Below are positions 10,240 to 21,714 of a DNA stretch of 64,000 bases, piece by piece (the first letter of the stretch is position 1; each line of letters opens with the position of its first letter). Made by a program: the position numbers and the translations under genes. Origin of the DNA: Mimosa pudica (Eukaryota > Streptophyta > Magnoliopsida > Fabales > Fabaceae); the NCBI GenBank assembly GCA_029929735.1, contig JAKELP010000037.1:6061014-6125013 (forward strand), read 5' to 3'. The notes beneath the pieces are model-generated. The model ran no database searches. It was not told where the DNA came from and was given only the letters and a program-made list of their open reading frames with translations.

Positions 10240-12258
10240 GATGTTTGATAGTAAAAAAAATAGGATTTTGTTTAGGATTGTTTTAGTATGTTGTTTTAGG
10301 TTGTTAGAAAGATAAAAAAAATTTCACTAGTGCTTGGGGATGCCTATTTGCTTCCGGAAGTGTCACTGTAGAAATAGAGGATCTTGCATCCAGAAGTGTT
10401 TTGGCTATCGGAAGCTCTCCACTTAGATTTTGTTACTTAGGATCAGATTGTGTCCACTTTGCTTCAGCTAGGGGATGTGTTTTGTATCCGGAAGCGTCAG
10501 TGCTTCCGGAAGCATTTTTGCATCCGATAGTGTTTTTGCTTCCGGAAGCATTTTTGCTTCCGGTAGCACTTTTGCTTCCGATAGCGAGTTCACTTGGAAT
10601 CTAAGACTAGTTTGGCTTCCGATAGAATTTTTAGATCCAATAGAGCCTTAACTTAGAAAATCTAAGTCCAGTTTTGCTTCCGGAAGTATTTTTGCTTCCG
10701 GTTGCAATTTTGCATCCGATAGCAGTTTTGCTTCCGGAAGCATGTCTGTATCCGATAGCGACTTGAGTCTAAATCCAGTTGGGCTTCCTGAGCGTAAGTG
10801 AGTAAAAAAAATGTATAAAAATTTGTGTTAGGTTGTGTTTAGTTTTAGTTTGTGAATAAAACATGATGGCCATTTGTATGCTTGGACTGCCCGGCCTTTT
10901 ATGTTGCTGCCTTGCCTTTGAAATGCATCTTCCTACTTGATTTGATTGGTCCATTGAGGACAATGCATGCTTTAAGTGTGAGGGAGGTGTATTATGTGCT
11001 TAAAAGTGGTCTAATTCAAAGCTTTCACACTTGATATTTGGACTTATTTGGCATGATTTTTCTTGAAAATTTAACTTGATCATGGCTTTTGAAAGCAAAT
11101 GGAATTGTCCTCTAGTGTGTAAGTGGAATTTTTGGAATGATTACTTAGGGCATTGCATGGGGCACTTTTAAGGTATAAAGAGGGTGTAAGTTTCCCATTT
11201 AACTTTTCTTAGGGAGGAAGTGACTAATTAGAGTAAGCCATAAAAGTGAGAAACCTCCAACCGAATTGAGTGGGCCAATAGTTTACTTGACCTCCTAGAA
11301 CTTGTCCTAGCTCTTGTTCAAGATCACAATGCATGACATGATTGGAAATGAAAGGGGCATTTCTTTCTAAACCCTCATGACCCAAACACTAAGCCAACCA
11401 AATATTACCCTTTGATTAACCCCTTTGGGCCATTCACTTTTCTTTTCTACCACCTTGACCAATGTGCGAATAAGTGACTATAGCATATGCTTGCATTTAT
11501 ATTAGTCTTGTATTGTTGTATCTAGTGAAAAGCATGCTATATGTGAGAAATAATAAAGAGGCCGAGAGCCCTTGAGTGAAAAGAAGAAAAGAGAGGTGGC
11601 CAAAGGCCAAGAAAAAGCAAAAGAAAAAAAAATAAGGCCGAAGGCCTAAGTAAAGAAAAAAAGAAGAAGCATAAAGTGCTTATGCATGCCAAAGGCATAA
11701 GAGTGAAAAGAAAAATGAGAGAAGCACAAAGTGCTTGAAAAAAGAGAGATGTAACATGCTTAGTGGAATTGTATTCATTGTATTGCACGCATATGTGGTG
11801 GTAACTTGTTTATATCATTGGTCATTGACTACTTTCCATCATTCATCATTCATTATAATGGGTGGAGAACTCCCATGCAACTCCCAAAGTCCTCTAGATT
11901 TGATTGTGCCATGCATAATAATGGGTGGAGAACTTAGAGCTATTACAAGCCTATGGTGATGGTCAAGTGCATTGAGCCAAACAGTGATCACAAGTCCCTA
12001 GTTAGACATTTTTCCTAACTTGAGTGAATGAGTTAAACACTTTATCCGGTGAGGAAAAATCTCAATTGGCACTCCTCCTTAATTCTAGTTGCTTGCTAAA
12101 CTTGCATTCACTTTGTATTCTTAGATTTGGCCCATGTGATGCTTTAGGGAAAGGTTCAAAACGATCAACTTGTATGCTATGTCAAGTCCATGTGCCTTCA
12201 TTATGCTTAATGATTAAGTTAGTTCTTTTACATAACTTTGCCCGGAGTGCAAAGATTA
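10240..12258. other. Non-coding gypsy interior with short palindromes
   Basis: This stretch contains the gcttccggaagc array (10330-10790), two purine-rich tracts like the one before the LTR (aagtgtgggggaag at 10228 and aagtgtgagggaggtg at 10973), and a run of tiny hairpins (11560-11760). No long frame is open. In complete relatives this region would lie between pol and the 3' LTR. Confidence 0.5.
10330..10790 (+). repeat. Degenerate tandem array of gcttccggaagc units
   Basis: The self-complementary phrase gcttccggaagc or close variants (gcttccggtagc, gcttccggttgc, gcatccgatagc) recur about every 18-40 bases, linked by attttt or gttttt. Examples are at 10350, 10500, 10538, 10556, 10677, 10697 and 10729. 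Confidence 0.8.
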
Positions 12259-12271
12259 AGTGTGGGGGATT
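12259..12271 (+). promoter_or_regulatory. Polypurine-tract-like site before the 3' LTR
   Basis: A purine-rich run, aagtgtgggggat, lies immediately upstream of a TG that starts the LTR-like block. This is where plus-strand DNA synthesis is primed in LTR retrotransposons. Confidence 0.55.
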
Positions 12272-13855
12272 TGATTAGACCGAATTTTATACCTTTAAGC
12301 ATGTGCAATTGAGCTTAATTAGTGTGATTTAATTGATATATTTGATCATTATTGGCATATTTTATTGCGCATGCTTATTGGAATTAATTGGAGAATATTA
12401 GCCTTATTACTTGCATTTTAAGAAACCAAGGGTATTTTGGTCATTTTGACTATGTGATGATATTTTATTGTAGGGGGGTCCCACGTGGACCCCACACACC
12501 CTTGGTGGAGCTTCGGTGGAGATAATTTGGCAAGGAGGAAGGCTAGATGACAAGGCATGTGACATAAAGCAACAATTACCATTTTTGGTAAAAGGACAAA
12601 GGCACTTTTGGAGCATCTTGCTAAAAGAGGAAAAAATGGCTCCAAGTTCAAATTCAAGTTTGGAGTTGATGGAGAGCTTCATTAAGGGCAAAAAGGGAAG
12701 CACAATCACTTGGAGAAAAAGGAGAAACCTTTAGAAATGCATGGAGTCAAGATCAAGACCACATTCATCCTCACCTTTCACCAAATTCCGAAAATACCCT
12801 TCCCCCTTCACTAACCTAAGCCACGGCCTAACCTCCCTTCTTACCCATCAAAATATCTTCTTGACAACTCATTTACACCACTTGACAGCTCATTAACTCC
12901 CTAACCCAACTCATCATCTAACTAACTCACTTAATCTCAACTAACTTCATTTTTGACATAACTCTTATCTCACTTCACTTTCACTTTCACTCTCTTCTAA
13001 CAAACTTTCTCAACTCCATCTTCATCTTCTTCACCTTCTCCATTTCGCAAACCACCTCCATGGCCACCAAAACCTCACGCCTTCCTTCATCCTCCATCTC
13101 CATGAGCGGCTAGACGTCCTCTCCTCTGTCTCTCCAAAGGAATGTGCTTGTAGAAATTCAACATTTGGCCTCATGTATTTGTGATATACTCTTTTAGGTT
13201 CCAAGCTAGATGTAAGTTTTTGCCTATGTAATGACCTTGATTTTAGGCTTGTATAGGTTAGAATACCTTGAATTAGGTGTTCTACTTAATTATGGCTTGG
13301 AATCTCTCTTTTGTGTTTAGCTCATGAAAACCTAAAGCTATATACATTTGTAATTTCATGAATGTATTTGTGTGCGATTAGCTCCTAGTATGTTTGTGGA
13401 ATGAATGTTTTTCTTAGGTGCTTGATTAGTATCTAATGTTGCTTAAGGTATGAGTTCAACTTGAAAGAGCATAAGGCTTGGTTAACCTAATTAAACTCTC
13501 TTAGATTTCTTAGATTTAAGAGATCTTGAGAATTTAGTTAGATTATATCAAGTGTAACAAATATATGAGGTCCGATTAACCAAAAGCACAAAGTACTTTG
13601 GAGAGGGAGGTACTTCTCATCTCATACTTTCACATCTTTTAATTTCGCTAGTTGTTGTTTTAGTTAGATTTTAGTTGTAGACATAAACTCACACTCAAAC
13701 TGTTTGTTAAATTGAGTGACTTAAATTGCTTTTGACTTGCAAGAATTGAACCTAGACCGTGAGAAGACCTGTACTCATCGCTATTCTCTTAGTAGATTAG
13801 AGTATTGAATTGTATTGATTAAATCTTTTAAGCGACGAAAAGGTTAAATCAGACA
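12272..13855 (+). repeat. Putative 3' LTR of the gypsy element
   Basis: The block starts TGATTAGACCG after a polypurine tract and ends AATCAGACA exactly where coding similarity to the MULE transposase resumes (13856). Its length, about 1.58 kb, fits Athila/Tat-type LTRs. There is no second LTR here for comparison, so the edges rest on the TG...CA ends, the polypurine tract and the resumed host frame. TCAGG at 13856-13860 would be the right TSD; its left partner is lost. Confidence 0.6.
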
Positions 13856-14856
13856 TCAGGTCCAAGTTTTCTTTGAACTCTTCATCAAAAGTACTCCAAG
13901 AACATGCCCAAAACCGATCCTTCAATTCTGCCCCACCATTTATTTTGGTCCAGTTTCAAATATGTGTCTTGCACAAAGTCGATGCTCCGCATCCGGCAAA
14001 ACATCAGAGATAGCGTTTGCTAATCCCTGTTGTGCACATTAAAAACAGCCAGAGTTTAAAGCTAGAAAGACAACCGAGATAAAATAGCTAATATAATCAA
14101 TCATAAAAGACAAGTGGAGATAGAATTCCAAACCTTCTGCATATCGGACATCATGGTCACGGTTGAGCCAGAATCCAAAGCTAGTGAATTCTTCAAGGCC
14201 AACATGAACCATGTCCAATGCTCCTGATTTTCCTTTTGCACAAGCTCAAAGGCTAGTGGGTAGAGAGCATCATCGGCATCCCTTCCAACAGCGGTCAAGA
14301 TAACGCCATGTGAACTTCCCCTAAGGAATGTCCCATCCAAACCAATGATTGGTCTACACCCTAGCCTCCATCCGACCTACATAATTGACAGTGAGTCAAA
14401 CATGGCATTTGTAAACATAACATTGCATATATAATTATAATTGACAGTTAATTAGAAACAAACCTTAACTGCATGAAAGCACACGTACAACCTTCTAAAC
14501 ACCCGTGTTTTTTTACCATCATCATCTACCTCCATGATAACATCGCTGCCTGGGTCATCCCTCCTTAGTTGCTCACTCTTTGCCGAATAAGATGCATCAT
14601 CACTTGAGCACTCAACTTCACGGATGTCATCAGACTCCTCAATTGATTCTAATCCCTGCGTCACCTCTTCTCGCACCACATCCTTATTCCTCTCACTTTG
14701 AATCTCGTAGGAACAACCACCGGAGTCCATTTTCTTCCTTGCAAAGTAGTCACTGGCCTTCGTGAGCATTCGCTCGAATGAATCATCACTAATCTCAGGC
14801 TCCACAGCGACCTCAGGCTCCACACTAGCCATCTTACCCTTCCCCTTTCCATCCAT
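13856..14856 (-). pseudogene. MURA-like MULE transposase, interrupted
   Basis: Three exons read on the - strand. Exon 1, 14856-14464, is an acidic N-terminus without a recognisable DNA-binding domain. Exon 2, 14376-14134, begins GWRLGCRPIIGLDGTFLRG and continues GVILTAVGRDADDALYPLAF and NQEHWTWFMLAL, ending SDMQK. This is the core of the MULE transposase domain; the Asp in LDGTF and the Asp in MSD are expected catalytic-region residues. Exon 3, 14026 to 13856, continues GLANAISDVLPDAEHRLCAR, as in the family, then shifts frame once. It stops at the gypsy LTR edge. Splice sites are GT-AG and in phase. With the N-terminal zinc-binding/DNA-binding part not seen and the catalytic part split, it is inactive. 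Confidence 0.8.
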
Positions 14857-15864
14857 TTTTTCTGCAACAAATAAATTTATTAGTAATCATCATCTCAGCC
14901 CAATAGTTGTTATAACATCATCATTTCTGCAAATTGAACATGAATTTAAATAATACAAGTTCAGACAACAAAAACATCACAGTTCAACTAAACAAAACAT
15001 CAAATCTCATTACCAACTCCGCCATTGTAAGCAACGACATAACCAATCCAGACCTGTCAACCCCAAAACATAAAAAACCTTACACGCAACCTGTCATCCT
15101 CGGATTTTATATGCCCAAGAGTTAGGGTTTTGTACAAACATAAAAAACCTTACACGCAAACCCTCAAATCCGGCCTCCCTACCATCTATAATTCAAGATA
15201 ACATAAAAAGCATCGGATTCTCTGCAACATGGTCAAAGTGTGTGGACCTAAAGTTGAAATCTATGAATAATCTAACAATACATGGCAGAAACAACAAATT
15301 TGTGGTCCCATTTCACACTTACTTGGCTTCTCTCTTGTCGTTTTGCCCTTGGACCGAATCTTATCACGTGCTTCTTCACAGTCACCTCCCCCACGCAAGC
15401 TCCCCCCACCCGAACTTACACACCAGACTAGAGTTCCTATGGGTTGAATGCTAAAACGCGAGCCATGGGTTCAGGGATGTGGCTAGGATTCGCTTGATAT
15501 TTTGGCTAGGGTTCGTTCGATTTGGTGGCTAGGGTTCATGGTTGGGTTTGTCTGAAGGGGTCCAGATCGCGCATGTGGTTTTTTTAGTTTATGGTGTTTG
15601 GGTTTGTGTTTTATTCAGTTGGCACATGTCTCAATGGGTTCAAGTTTTTAAATGTGTTAAGTTTTTTATGTGTTTTTATTTGGATGGGTTTGTGTTTATG
15701 TGTATATGTTTAAGTTTCAAACAAAAAATTTTATCCACATCACCAATATTGACATGTCATCAGGCACATTTAGACACATAATGTCATTTTGTGCCACATC
15801 ATTAAGCCACACAAGCATACCCGGTCAACTCACAGTCAAAGTTAACACCTCTGTTTCAGAGTGT
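14857..15864. other. MULE upstream region of the transposase
   Basis: This is AT-rich, probably the promoter and 5' leader of the transposase (- strand). A 23-base phrase beginning aacataaaaaaccttacacg occurs twice (about 15067 and 15137). Three variants of ggctagggttcgttcgattt occur at 15480-15540. No convincing gene is present. Confidence 0.4.
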
Positions 15865-15971
15865 TAATTTTGTACCATTTTCATTTACAATGTACGGTTT
15901 TGCCCCATCCAATTTAGGGGTGCTATAGTTGTCCATTTTGAAATTTACGGTGGCTAGTTTTGCACCTTTAC
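15865..15971 (-). repeat. MULE right terminal inverted repeat
   Basis: This is the reverse complement of 1897-2003. It is followed at 15972-15980 by tttgatata, the same 9-bp word as at 1886-1894. Confidence 0.9.
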
Positions 15972-15980
15972 TTTGATATA

Positions 15981-16986
15981 ATAATATTTCTTTATATTAC
16001 AAAATAACAGTTTTACTTTTTATCTGGTTATAGAGACATTTTAAGATGGCATGAGGTGCAAAAAACTTACACTCTCACACTTGATCGTAGTCCAACTCGT
16101 GATGTCAACAACATTAAGGCAAGCAATTGTTATACATTTTCATTTATGTTGCTCTTCCATTAGTGATTATTATACTACTATGATATTACATATGTTATTT
16201 GTGATTTTATAATTCCTAAGACTACCAAGCTATACAGAGTGCAGGTATTATGTCATCAAATACATATTTAACATAATACATCGTGATGACCTTCGACCTT
16301 TGAAGAAATTCAGTAATGCATACACTTCTAACATTTATATCTAATAAATTAGTGATTGATATTTGCATAGTTTATATGCTAGTCTTTTTTTTCACATTGT
16401 CCTTATTACGTTGCAGTTGTTAGTTGTTGGAGAGCTTGTATGGATTTAGTAATGACTAGTTTGATCAAGATCAGGAGATTGACTTAGTTCGTAATCAACT
16501 TGCGCAATATTTTCTGTCTTTGTATTTAGAACTTATGGACCAATAGTACATTCTTATTATTTATAATATTCATGTTGTAATTTACAAATAGTATCTCAAA
16601 AGCTTATATGGATGAGTTACGTTTTTTGAATAGCTCTTTGGTATGTATGTGGTTTGCAGTATCTATATATATAAAGGAATAGATAAATATGTATGTGGTT
16701 CTGACTTGCAGAATATTAACGACCACACTTTTCCAAAGTGTGGTCGTTACAAGTGTCTCGTGAACGAGAATGTTTGGTTGTTAATTATTTCATTTTTTGG
16801 AATATTTTTGGAGGATATTAACGACCAGACTTTTAGGAAACTGTGGTCGTCAAAAACCAACCTTTAACGACCAAAGGTTTTGGTTGTTAAAAACCAACGT
16901 TTAACGACGCTAACTTACATGACCAAAAAGTTTGAGTCGTTAAATGCCCTAAATTTTGGTCGTTAAGGATCTTATTTCTAGTAGTG
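15981..16986. mobile_element. CACTA element 3' part with subterminal repeats
   Basis: Near the right side are repeats of ttaacgaccaaa / tttggtcgttaa in both directions (16725-16975). The sequence then ends ttatttctagtagtg at 16986, the reverse complement of a CACTACTAGAAATAA end. This is the usual structure of a CACTA terminus. The coding relic at 421-1885 and this end would be the two flanks of the MULE insertion, but the left CACTA end is not in the window. Confidence 0.6.
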
Positions 16987-17644
16987 AGTTTTCAAAAATT
17001 TTTTTTGATAAAATGAGTTTTCAAATTTGATGGGCAATTTTGCTGCAAAAGATTTTACATGAGTATTTTTACACTTTCATGACTATTATATTAGCATTTT
17101 TGCACTTTAACCCAAAAAAGTAAGATAATTCAAGTATCTTATTCAATTGTTTTTGAAACAAGGTATCCTAAGATGTTAAATAAACTAAGATCCTCTAATT
17201 TAAATATTAAAATATCAATAATAAATCCAAAATATTTTACTTAGCTAAGAGGACGAATTCATAGAACAAAATATCGCAAGTAAAATAAATTAAAAATTAA
17301 TGATTATATTTGATAAACTTCCCAAATCAACCATGATCACATACTCACTAGTACTATGCAAATGAAGTAAACAAAGTATCATAAAAAATCTCCTCCTCTT
17401 CAAAACCAAAATGATGTAACCCCATCTCCTCCCCTCAAATCAAACGCATCTCGCATGTTTGAATTAATGTATGTAGCGTAGTTCTGAGTTTCACTTAATT
17501 CAATGATCTAGATTTGAGGTGAAAATCAATTAGCATTATATTGTTCATATTTTGGTTTATTTAATGTTAGATTGTTAACTTTATTTAATTTATATGATAT
17601 AATAATTAAAAAAACAAAATTTAGGATGTTTAAATTTAGGGCTG

Positions 17645-18960
17645 ATGTGTACAAATGCCATGTAATTGTCATGAAGGTGCAAATACTCTTGTACAAGGTT
17701 TTGGAGCAAAACTACCTATGAAATTTGCAAAGTGGGACAAAAGTGTCCATCCTGTTAAATAATGTAACCTCTGTTTGTCATTTTAGGGCTAAAATGCAAA
17801 ATGTCCATGTAACTGTCACGAAGGTGCAAAAATACTCATGTAAAAGTTTGTTAGGAGCAAAATTACTCATGATATTTCAAAAGTAGGGCAAAGTGCCCGT
17901 CGTGTTAAATAATGTAACTTTTGTTAGTCATGTTATATTGGACCCACTCTCCTTCCTCTTCTTTCCAACCCCAAATCTCAATTCTCCAGCGACACATCAT
18001 CAACACACCAAATCTCATCCATCATATCCGACTTCATCCTAAGCAACAGAAATCGTCGACGTACCCCCTCCGAAATCTGACCTCACTTCCAAAAACAACG
18101 ATGACTCCCTTCCATTCCCCTCTTAAGTCCTCAATTTTTCAAAGGTAATTATATATTAATATTCTCTTTTCATAAATTAATATATGTTCATTATTCCATC
18201 GTTTTATTTTTACTTTCTACGCGTTGTGACTTCATGTTTGAGATTTTAATTACTTGCAACAGTAGTAGTAGAGGAGATGGAGAAGCCAGACAAGAGGCAG
18301 AGGAAGAATATATACAAAGGAATTCAACAACTTCCATGGAGAAAATGAGCAGCCAAGATTTGTAATTCTGAGGAAAATGATGGTGTCTATGTTGAAAACC
18401 GTCGTGGGGACCCACCAACAACAAATCTGAACTTGGTGTTGGGTTATGATCTGAGAAAGATGTCGAATAAGATGACAACATACGAGAATTACATGAAATA
18501 TTATGAGAATCCATTTTGTAATGCCCAAGCGGCTACATCAAGAAATGACATTGAAAACTTGGGAAGTTAGAGATGAAGCCGGAGATGATGGCTGGGTTGT
18601 AGAGAATTGAAATTTGGTGGGTGGGAGGATGAGGAAGGGGAGTGAGGCCTAATATGATACGACAAACAAAAGTTACATTATTTAATAGGATGAACACTTT
18701 TGCTTCACTTTCAAAATTTCATGGGTAGTTTTGCTCCAATTTTTTTACATAGGTATTTTGCACTTTCGTGACAATTACATGGATATTTTTGCAGTTTAGC
18801 CCTAAAATGACAAACGGAAATTACATTATTTAATGGAATTGACATTTTTGCCCCACTTTTGAAATTTCATGGCTAGTTTTGCTCCAAAAACTTTTATATG
18901 AATATTTTTTCACCTTCATAACAATTATATGGACATTTTTTGCACATAAACTTTGAAATT
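17645..18960. mobile_element. Pack-MULE-like TIR element carrying ERF-VII gene pieces
   Basis: Two long inverted arms face each other: 17650-17935 and 18660-18955. Each arm is itself a degenerate double repeat of about 145 bp (gcaaaa..ctcatg.., ggagcaaaa, aataatgtaac...gttagtc). Between the arms lies gene-like sequence with an intron. Long TIRs around captured exons are the mark of a Pack-MULE. No clear TSD could be fixed. Copy B of the segmental duplication keeps only the right arm and the last part of the cargo (23330-23950). Confidence 0.6.
17990..18570 (+). pseudogene. ERF-VII (AP2/ERF) transcription-factor fragment, captured
   Basis: Exon 1 contains IISDFILSNRNRRR (atcatatccgacttcatc at 18021-18038). 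This resembles the N-terminus of group VII ethylene-response factors, which read CGGAIISDFI. A donor lies at about 18145 (gtaatt). After an acceptor at about 18261 (caacag), exon 2 reads KRQRKNIYKGIQQLPWRK, then a TGA, then AAKIC. This aligns with the start of the AP2 domain (RKN.YRGIRQRPWGKWAAEI), with the Trp codon changed to TGA. The rest of the AP2 domain is absent, and a C-terminal-like tail ends near 18570. ERF-VII proteins are oxygen-sensing activators of hypoxia genes. This copy lacks most of the DNA-binding domain and cannot do that. Recognition is by motif memory. Confidence 0.65.
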
Positions 18961-19236
18961 TACAAGAAAAAAATTAAACTTAGGTACTAAATATTTTTCG
19001 AGCAAAGAGTTATTTATCTTTAAAATCACATCAAACATCATCCCAGATATCAATTTGACCTCAACTCAAACCCAACTTAAATTGTTGGACTGAAAATAAA
19101 CAGATTCTTACATTGAAAAAAATGGTCAGAGACGAGGTACGTGATAAGACATAGACAACTAATGACATAATTAGTGGGTCCATAATGTTGCAGCAGTCTA
19201 GCTGTGCCTAACTCTTCACTGGTAGCATTTACTTTT

Positions 19237-19570
19237 GGGAAAATTAATTTGAGGTCCCCCACAAGGGACTTAATACTAGAAAAGTCTCAAAAGTTGAAAA
19301 AATTAATGTAGGGTCCCAAGAGACCTCACTTTAATATATTTGAAATGTCCCAAAAGTTGGGAAAATTAACATATGCCCAGTAACTTGTCAATGTTTGCCC
19401 AAAGAGTTGTCAAGCGTGCCCAATAACTTGTCACAAGGTTTGCCCAGTAACTTTTCACTTTTTTCAAGTATATTAAAGTGAGATCCCTTAGGACCCTACA
19501 TTAATTTTTTCAACTTTTGGAGCTTTCTAGTATTAAGTCCCTTGTGGGGACCTCAAATTAATTTTCCCTC
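19237..19570. mobile_element. 334-bp MITE in copy A (TSD tactttt)
   Basis: The ends are inverted: gggaaaattaatttgaggtc at 19237 and gacctcaaattaattttccc ending at 19568. The word tactttt is at 19230-19236 and 19571-19577. Copy B reads straight through the site (agcatttacttttctccttg at about 24223-24240), so the empty site is visible. Confidence 0.88.
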
Positions 19571-19659
19571 TACTTTTCTCCTTGTGAGTAGGTTGGCACC
19601 ATTATTTTTCCCTCAACGTTTCAAACGTCCCGTGCTTGAGCTGAATATACATATATATG

Positions 19660-19880
19660 TGTGTATATGTATACTTGATATATCAAAGTAAATGTTAGAC
19701 GAGAAAGTTATAGAACAACGAATGGACTACGCAGCAAAGAGGGAATTCACAAGTTGTCTCCTATTCGGCTATTCCTAAATAAAGTAGCAAGTATATACAG
19801 AGATTATCAGCGTCAGAGCATTCACGAAATAATAGCGCAGAGATCCTCCTCTGTCCACCATCCTGAAATCCACCTTTTTA
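19660..19880 (+). other. Unrecognised conserved stretch, copy A
   Basis: The 3' half of a shared block begins MLDEKVIEQRMDYAAKRE when read from the ATG at about 19691. In copy B the same frame stays open much longer (see 24462). In A a small change after gaattc breaks it. Function unknown; it may be an old gene fragment rather than a gene. Confidence 0.3.
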
Positions 19881-20466
19881 CTTGTCGTTAACATTAGCAA
19901 TAATATGTTGGATTGTTAGTTAAAATTAGTTAAAAAAGAAAATCCAAAAGAGATATTTTCCTTAAATATTCACTTACTTACAGACATGTTGACTGAGAGA
20001 AGTGAAACGCATGTACCTAATATTAGAGAAGTTATTTTTATATCATTACTTTGATTCATATGATAATTCCATTATATATCACTATAGTTTTTATATAATA
20101 TATATATATATAAGTCTATATATTGTTAAAGAATTTTTGTAAATGCTTGTCTATTTAAAGGGTTATTAATTAGGGAAGATTCCAAAAAAAAAAGCTGTTT
20201 GAATTCCTAACTTCTCGATATTTACACTGTAAAGTATAAAGTTATGAATGTTATTACTCATTTAGTCAAAATTATTACTTGAATAGTGAAAATCTCTAAT
20301 CAAAAGTTTAGGAACTCAAGTGGTATTTTTCTAGAGAATTTTCCTATTAATTATTATTATATATACTTATTCTCTTACTCCAATCCATTCCATATGACTT
20401 TTCAAAGTAATTCACTTGGTGACAGTAAAAAATCTTCAAAACATATAATTTATCATAAAATTGAAT

Positions 20467-20894
20467 GGCTAAAGTATGTTTGGTGCCTTAACTTTGGAGA
20501 AAGTCATGTTTTAGTTCCTTAACTTTGAAAAGTGTGTTATTAGTCCCTTACCTTTGAACAAAGTCATCTTGTAGTCCTTTAACTTTGAAAAAAATGTTTT
20601 TAAGTCCTTTGAAATTGGGTTAAAGTATGTTTTTTGTCCCTTGACTTTGTACAAAGTCATGTTTTAGTCTTTTAACTTTGAAAAGGAAATGAACCAAAAA
20701 CATACTTTAGCCTTTTTTGAAAGGACTAAAAACATCACTTTGTCCAAAATTAAGAACCAAAAACACAGTTTTCAAAGTTAAGGGCCTAAAACATGACTTT
20801 TTCTAAAGTTAAGGGACCAAAAACACATTTTCAAAGTTGAAGGACTAAAACATGACTTTCTCCAAAGTTAAGGGACCAAAATCATACTTTAGCT
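20467..20894. mobile_element. 428-bp MITE with a 9-bp TSD (aaattgaat)
   Basis: ggctaaagtatgtttggtgc at 20467 is inverted at the other end (..tcatactttagct, ending 20894). Short repeats of aactttgaaaa/gtcatgttttagtcc fill both arms. aaattgaat flanks it at 20458-20466 and 20895-20903. The 9-bp TSD suggests a Mutator-type MITE. Confidence 0.8.
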
Positions 20895-21597
20895 AAATTG
20901 AATTAATATTCAAAATTAGCTTTTCCAGAATCTGAGTCCTAATTACATGATTAGGAAATTTTTTAATAATTGTTTCCATTCATATTTAATCAGATTCTTA
21001 GGCATTAATTTCTTAATTATATATTTATAGAAAAAATCTGAATTATATGCTGATTTAGCTTTCTATTTCATCACCTTCTTTAACTCTATAAATTATATCA
21101 TTTCTACTCATTCATCCAGATATCAATGAGAGAATTGTTCAGTTCTAAAATTCTTCATGATATCAAGCTGAGTCATAGTTTGCTGTTCATATTAGTGCCT
21201 GTTTGCCAACAATTCAAATCCTATGTTTGAGGGCCTAAACTTAAATTTCATAATCAAGGCAAGCGAGCACTTTAACTTTTTAGAATAGTTATTTTTTTTT
21301 AAAACACTTATGTTTCAATAAAGTCAGATAAATCACATCTTTTCCAAAATTACTTTATAGCTTGAAAATTTAGGTGAGACAGAAAATCTAGTTATTTTCA
21401 AAAACAATTTTTTCCTTCAATATTAGAAACTACTTTCTGTAATCTATTTTTTAAAGGGATTTTTAATATTTTTTCTCAATCTATATTCCAAAAACAAATG
21501 CGTAGCCCCTTAGTCATCACATCTATTTATATCTATTCTTGTTTTTTGGCTGTTTGTATTTTGGTCCATCCTTTTGAGATTAAATAATTGTATAAGA

Positions 21598-21602
<5 letters not shown>

Positions 21603-21662
<60 letters not shown>

Positions 21663-21714
21663 ATTCATATTATTATTATTATTATTATTGCTGCTGCTGC
21701 TGCTGCTGCTGCTG
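21603..21714. repeat. Microsatellites (TA)n, (ATT)n and (GCT)n
   Basis: A run of about 29 TA units (21603-21660) is followed by (tta)n and then ctgctgctg repeats to about 21714. Copy B has only short forms of the ATT and GCT runs at 31561-31590, so the expansion is recent. Confidence 0.95.

Larger units (their letters stand above)
5347..13855 (+). mobile_element. Ty3/gypsy retrotransposon (Athila/Tat-like), gag-protease and 3' LTR only
   Basis: The order is gag start (5347-5396), an inserted MITE, the rest of gag (6331-7767), protease and a spacer protein (7768-10178), about 2.1 kb without coding sequence, a purine-rich aagtgtgggggat tract at 12259-12271 and one LTR-like block (12272-13855). 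Gag has the retrotransposon-gag helical core and a CCHC knuckle. The protease has the DLGAAINVMP active site seen in Athila/Tat-type elements. No reverse transcriptase, RNase H or integrase motif is readable anywhere. No 5' LTR is found; the left edge runs into the CACTA-type repeats. It interrupts the MULE transposase on its right side at 13856. Confidence 0.75.
1895..15971. mobile_element. 14.1-kb Mutator-like element (MULE) with nested insertions
   Basis: The left end (1897-2003) and the reverse complement of the right end (15865-15971) match over about 107 bp with almost no differences, and tttgatata flanks both sides. The left TIR has two extra G bases. Inside are a GRF-type zinc-finger gene on the + strand (2335-3252) and a MURA-like transposase on the - strand (13856-14856, with a probable C-terminal part at 4001-4739). 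The transposase is interrupted by a Ty3/gypsy element and a CACTA-type end, so the element was shorter when it jumped. The near-identical TIRs suggest a fairly recent insertion, while the broken genes suggest it can no longer move itself. Confidence 0.88.

Noticed and set aside
10401..10604. Small protein with PEA/FLLP repeats
   Set aside because: It is the translation of the gcttccggaagc array.
18191..18528. - strand frames over the ERF fragment
   Set aside because: The + strand has the ERF-VII/AP2 motifs; the - strand frames show none.
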